From an uncultured Lachnospiraceae bacterium (GTDB lineage: Bacteria; Bacillota; Clostridia; Lachnospirales; Lachnospiraceae): a stretch of DNA of 8,328 bases. Position numbers and translations under genes: made by a program. The notes below the pieces were generated by a model. It saw nothing but the letters and a program-made list of their open reading frames with translations, was not told the origin of the DNA and made no database searches. The DNA lies in NCBI GenBank assembly GCA_902796375.1, contig CADBOW010000197.1, forward strand, positions 1 to 8,328. The letters run 5' to 3'. Shown here in pieces: positions 5,434 through 8,328 of the stretch; the first letter of the stretch is position 1, and every line of letters starts with the position of its first letter.

Positions 5434-6138
5434 ATGAAAAATGAAATCCGTATAAATAAATATTTGAGTGAAACCGGCATACTATCCCGGAGAAAGGCAG
5501 ATCAGGCGATCGAACAGGGAGAAGTACGGATCAACGGCGTTGTAGCACAGCTTGGAGATCAGGTTTCTGAAAATGATGTTGTGACTTATCAGGGAGAGAT
5601 CGTCAGCCGGAAGACGGAGCACCATGTCTATGCCTATTATAAACCGCTGGGGCTGGTCTGTACGGCCAAGGACGCTGATCCGGACAGTATCTTCCGGAAG
5701 CTGGAGCTTCCGGTTCCCTGTTTCTATGTAGGACGTTTGGATAAGAATTCACAGGGACTGCTTCTTCTGACAAATGACGGGGAGCTTTCCGATCACCTTC
5801 AGAAAGCCAGAAACCATCATGAGAAGGAGTATGTGGTGCGTGTGGATCAGCCGTTGACGGCGGAGTTTTTAAGGGAAATGAGCTCGGGAGTCGAGATCCT
5901 GGATACGAAGACCCGGCCATGCAAGGTGGTGAAACAGGGGAAAAACACCTTTCGGATCATTCTGACACAGGGACTCAACCGGCAGATCCGGCGGATGTGT
6001 GAGGCTCTGGGCTATCGGGTTGTATTTCTGAAGCGAATCCGGGAGTGTAATATTTTACTGGGTGACCTGAAGCCCGGGGAATATCGGGAAATCCTGGGAG
6101 AAGAACTGCGGATACTGAGAGGCCAGGCCGAACACTAA
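5434..6138 (+). CDS. rluF: 23S rRNA pseudouridine synthase, RluF-like (RsuA family)
   Basis: RluF isomerises U2604 of 23S rRNA near the peptidyl-transferase centre; in E. coli it can also modify U35 of tRNA-Tyr. The 234-residue protein begins with an S4 RNA-binding domain (RINKYLSETGILSRRKADQA, 6-25; INGVVAQLGDQV, 33-44). The RsuA-type catalytic domain follows: YYKPLGLVCT (68-77), GRLDKNSQGLLLLTNDGEL (100-118) with catalytic D103, KARNHHEKEYVV (124-135) and TQGLNRQIRRMCEALGYRV (178-196). The KARNHHEKEY, VEILDTKTRPCKV and RRMCEALGYRV segments match E. coli RluF better than RluB, RluE or RsuA. The Lys-rich C-terminal extension of E. coli RluF is absent. The S4 domain needs this ATG, yet no Shine-Dalgarno is visible before it. 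ligA starts 54 bp downstream with no terminator between. Confidence 0.88.
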   Translation: MKNEIRINKYLSETGILSRRKADQAIEQGEVRINGVVAQLGDQVSENDVVTYQGEIVSRKTEHHVYAYYKPLGLVCTAKDADPDSIFRKLELPVPCFYVGRLDKNSQGLLLLTNDGELSDHLQKARNHHEKEYVVRVDQPLTAEFLREMSSGVEILDTKTRPCKVVKQGKNTFRIILTQGLNRQIRRMCEALGYRVVFLKRIRECNILLGDLKPGEYREILGEELRILRGQAEH

Positions 6139-6192
6139 GGCATCATACATGCCATTCTGAAAGAAGAGAAGGAACTATAAGGGGAATCATTT

Positions 6193-8163
6193 ATGGCGGA
6201 AACGGAAAAAATGAATCGAATGAAGGAACTCGTAAAAATCCTGTCGGAGGCATCAAAGGCCTATTACATGGAAGATCGGGAGATCATGAGCAACTTCGAA
6301 TATGATAAGCTATATGACGAGCTTCTGGCATTGGAAAAGGATACCGGAGTGATCCTGTCCGACAGTCCTACCCAGAAGGTAGGCTATGAGGTGGTAAGCT
6401 CCCTTCCGAAGGAAACACATCCATCCCCAATGCTTTCATTGGATAAGACCAAGGAGATTGAGGCTCTTCAGGCTTGGTTGGGAGACCATGAGGGCGTTCT
6501 TTCCTGGAAGCTGGACGGTCTGACCGTGGTTCTCACCTATGAGGACGGAATCCTCAGCAAGGCAGTGACAAGAGGTAACGGAGAGATCGGAGAGGTGATC
6601 ACGCCCAACGCGCGTACCTTTAAGAATATTCCGAAGAGCATTCCTGTCCGCGGCAGATTCACCGTCCGGGGAGAGGCCATCATTTTTTATTCGGATTTTG
6701 AGGCGCTGAATGCGACGATCGCTGATGCGGAAGCAAAATACAAGAATCCCAGAAATCTCTGCAGCGGTTCTGTCCGTCAGCTGAACAGCGAGATCACGGC
6801 ACAGAGAAATGTAAGGTTCTTCGCATTCTCCATGGTAGATCCGGAGGATAAGGAACTGGCGGAGAAGGTGGGCGGAACCATTCAGGAACGGTTTGAATTC
6901 CTTCGGTCCATAGGCTTTGACACTGTGGACTACAGAATGGTGACCATGAGTGATCTTCCGGAGCATGTGCGTTGGTTTTCCGAAGCCATCGCATCGAATG
7001 ATTTCCCTTCAGACGGTCTGGTATTATCATTCAACGATATCGCCTACGGTCGGTCCCTAGGACGCACGGCGAAGTTTCCCCGGGACTCCATTGCTTTTAA
7101 ATGGCAGGATGAGGAAGCGGAGACCACACTGCTGGATGTGGAGTGGAGTCCGTCCCGTACCGGACTGATCAATCCGGTAGCCATCTTCGAGCCTGTGGAA
7201 CTGGAAGGTACGGTCGTGCAGCGTGCCAGTGTTCATAATATAAGCATCATGAAGGAACTGGCTCTGGGAAAGGGAGACCGGATCAAGGTATATAAGGCGA
7301 ATATGATCATTCCCCAGATTTCCGAGAATCTGACCCGTTCCGGAATGCTTTCCATCCCTGAGGTGTGTCCGGCCTGTGGACAGCCCACGGTGATCCGGAA
7401 TGAAAATGATACAGAGACGCTGACCTGTCCGAATCCGGAATGTCCGGCGAAGGACTTGAAGCGGTTTTCCCATTTTGTGTCCAGAAATGCCATGAATATC
7501 GACGGTATCTCCGAGGCTACACTGGAGCGGTTCCTTGAGAAGGGCTTCCTGACAGGATTGTCGGATCTCTATCATCTGGATCGCTACAGAGACGAGATCG
7601 TTCAAATGGACAAACTGGGCGAAAAGTCTTATAATAATCTGATCGACAGCATAGAGAGGTCCAGAAAAGCCGGATTGCCGCAGCTGATCTATGCCCTGGG
7701 GATTCCAAATGTGGGACTCTCCAATGCGAAGCTGGTCGTGAAGCATTTTGATCAGGATCCGAAGGCCTGCTTTGATGCTCCCTATGAGGAACTGTGTGAG
7801 ATCGAAGGCATCGGCGGCGTGATCGCAGAAAGCTATGTGGCCTATTTTGCGGATGAAGGACACCGATCCGAACTGGAGAAACTGCTGAAGGAGCTGACGC
7901 TGATCCGTGAAGAGAGTGATCTGCCACAGGATCTGGCCGGCAAGACATTTGTTATTACCGGAAGTCTGAATCGATATGCCAACCGAGATGCATTGAAGAA
8001 GGAAATTGAGGACCGGGGTGGCAAGGTGGCCGGTTCCGTAAGCGCGAAGACCTCATATCTGATCAATAACGATATCACTTCAACCTCAGGAAAGAACAAG
8101 AAGGCTAAGGAGCTTGGAGTTCCGATCATCACCGAGGAAGACTATATCGCCGGTAATCTGTGA
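6193..8163 (+). CDS. ligA: NAD-dependent DNA ligase, divergent form
   Basis: LigA seals nicks in replication and repair, using NAD+ to adenylate its active-site lysine. All domains are present in 656 residues. Domain Ia (about 8-75) has YYMEDREIMSNFEYDKL and SPTQKVG. The adenylation domain has KLDG (106-109) with nucleophile K106, RGEA with E161, NPRNLCSGSVRQ (185-196), SDGLV (273-277) and IAFKW with K303. The OB fold includes SRTGLINPVA (321-330) and RASVHN (344-349). The four-cysteine zinc finger is C392, C395, C412 and C417. The helix-hairpin-helix region follows (about 435-555; GIPNVGLSNAK, IEGIGGVIAES), then a BRCT domain (about 580-656; GKTFVITGSLNRYANRDALK). Several usual motif residues differ: SWKLDG for ExKxDG, TRGNG for TRGDG, GEVIT for GEDVT and KANMIIP for the RAGDVIP form. 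AAGGGG lies 8 bases before the ATG. Confidence 0.95.
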   Translation: MAETEKMNRMKELVKILSEASKAYYMEDREIMSNFEYDKLYDELLALEKDTGVILSDSPTQKVGYEVVSSLPKETHPSPMLSLDKTKEIEALQAWLGDHEGVLSWKLDGLTVVLTYEDGILSKAVTRGNGEIGEVITPNARTFKNIPKSIPVRGRFTVRGEAIIFYSDFEALNATIADAEAKYKNPRNLCSGSVRQLNSEITAQRNVRFFAFSMVDPEDKELAEKVGGTIQERFEFLRSIGFDTVDYRMVTMSDLPEHVRWFSEAIASNDFPSDGLVLSFNDIAYGRSLGRTAKFPRDSIAFKWQDEEAETTLLDVEWSPSRTGLINPVAIFEPVELEGTVVQRASVHNISIMKELALGKGDRIKVYKANMIIPQISENLTRSGMLSIPEVCPACGQPTVIRNENDTETLTCPNPECPAKDLKRFSHFVSRNAMNIDGISEATLERFLEKGFLTGLSDLYHLDRYRDEIVQMDKLGEKSYNNLIDSIERSRKAGLPQLIYALGIPNVGLSNAKLVVKHFDQDPKACFDAPYEELCEIEGIGGVIAESYVAYFADEGHRSELEKLLKELTLIREESDLPQDLAGKTFVITGSLNRYANRDALKKEIEDRGGKVAGSVSAKTSYLINNDITSTSGKNKKAKELGVPIITEEDYIAGNL

Positions 8164-8220
8164 GATGCTTCAGTTGCATTTCCAGGTACGAGTGCGAAGT
8201 CTAATTTAGTACATAATCAG

Positions 8221-8226
8221 GGGAGG
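8221..8226 (+). promoter_or_regulatory. Shine-Dalgarno sequence of metA
   Basis: GGGAGG is followed by 7 bases (AAAGAAA) and the ATG at 8234. It is the strongest ribosome binding site in the downstream part of the window. The preceding 57 bases after ligA hold no convincing promoter or terminator; a weak hairpin (ATGC/GCAT around 8165-8178) has no T-run. Confidence 0.7.
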
Positions 8227-8233
8227 AAAGAAA

Positions 8234-8328
8234 ATGCCCATTAGAATAGACAATGACCTGCCTGTAAAGAAAATACTGGAAGATGAGAATATATTTGTAA
8301 TGGACGAGGCTCGTTCAAACAGCCAGGA
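8234..8328 (+). CDS. metA: Homoserine O-acyltransferase, N-terminal fragment (gene runs past window end)
   Basis: MetA acylates homoserine in the first committed step of methionine synthesis. Only 31 codons are visible, but the start MPIRIDNDLPVKKILEDENI and the following FVMDEARSNSQ match the highly conserved N-terminus of the MetA family (MPI-I---LPA---LE-ENIFVM-E-RA--QDIRP). Many Firmicute MetA proteins use acetyl-CoA rather than succinyl-CoA; the deciding active-site residues lie outside the window. The frame is open to the last base. The gene follows ligA by 70 bp on the same strand with no terminator between, so it may be read from the rluF-ligA transcript. There is no room in this gap for a SAM or T-box riboswitch. 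Confidence 0.88.
   Translation, partial: MPIRIDNDLPVKKILEDENIFVMDEARSNSQ

Noticed and set aside
6139..6153. Hairpin GGCAT/ATGCC after rluF as a terminator
   Set aside because: It has only a 5-bp stem and is followed by a purine-rich stretch leading into the ligA ribosome binding site, with no T-run.
6436..6966. Open frame of 176 codons on the - strand inside the ligA adenylation domain
   Set aside because: It is opposite conserved ligase motifs, with no promoter or Shine-Dalgarno and no plausible protein features.
7057..7863. Long open frame (268 codons) on the - strand inside ligA
   Set aside because: It is fully antisense to the conserved ligA coding sequence, has no ribosome binding site, and its translation shows no recognisable motif. 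It is a codon-bias shadow.
1..8328. Search for CRISPR repeats, insertion sequences, toxin-antitoxin, phage or defence genes
   Set aside because: No repeated spacer pattern, terminal inverted repeats, transposase or effector motifs were seen. All long frames are explained by housekeeping genes apart from the one unknown membrane protein.

Overview
The window looks like ordinary chromosomal DNA from a low-to-mid GC Firmicute, most likely a Clostridia member of the Lachnospiraceae type. The reasons are the gene order infB-rbfA-nrnA-truB-ribF, the purine-rich Shine-Dalgarno sequences close to most starts, a divergent LigA and compact RibF of the kind I recall from that family, and a metA start like those of Firmicutes. 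This placement comes from recognising sequences, not from a search.

Layout. (1) Bases 1-3824, + strand: the distal part of a translation operon. It holds the 3' third or so of infB (initiation factor IF-2), then rbfA (30S maturation), nrnA (DHH/DHHA1 nano-RNase/pAp phosphatase), truB (tRNA Psi55 synthase) and ribF (FAD synthetase/riboflavin kinase). Spacings are 21, -4, 11 and 4 bp, so the genes are tightly packed and probably translationally coupled. (2) Bases 3821-3993: a tRNA-Arg(CCG) gene with its own promoter, whose -35 box overlaps the ribF stop codon, and a strong intrinsic terminator that probably also ends operon read-through. (3) Bases 4028-4795: a membrane-anchored protein of unknown function with a probable NTF2-like extracellular domain and a Thr/Ala/Glu-rich tail. 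(4) Bases 4850-5329, - strand: an Lrp/AsnC-family regulator, convergent with the previous gene. The short gap contains a long hairpin that reaches into the regulator's last codons, plus alternative pairings. (5) Bases 5330-5433: an AT-rich divergent promoter region whose two predicted -10 boxes overlap. (6) Bases 5434-8328, + strand: a 23S rRNA pseudouridine synthase of RluF type, then ligA (NAD-dependent DNA ligase), then the first 31 codons of metA (homoserine O-acyltransferase), cut by the window end.

The first block serves translation: initiation, 30S assembly, tRNA and rRNA modification, RNA end-turnover and a tRNA. RibF is its usual passenger. The regulator, ligA and metA have no evident functional link to that block, although methionine synthesis is a classical kind of Lrp-family target.

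I found no mobile element, CRISPR array, toxin-antitoxin pair, phage gene or defence system, and no convincing undescribed system. What merits a second look is small in scale: the divergent LigA motifs, the RluF gene with no visible ribosome binding site behind overlapping divergent promoters, the multi-state hairpin between convergent genes, the tRNA promoter embedded in the ribF stop, and the uncharacterised surface protein.
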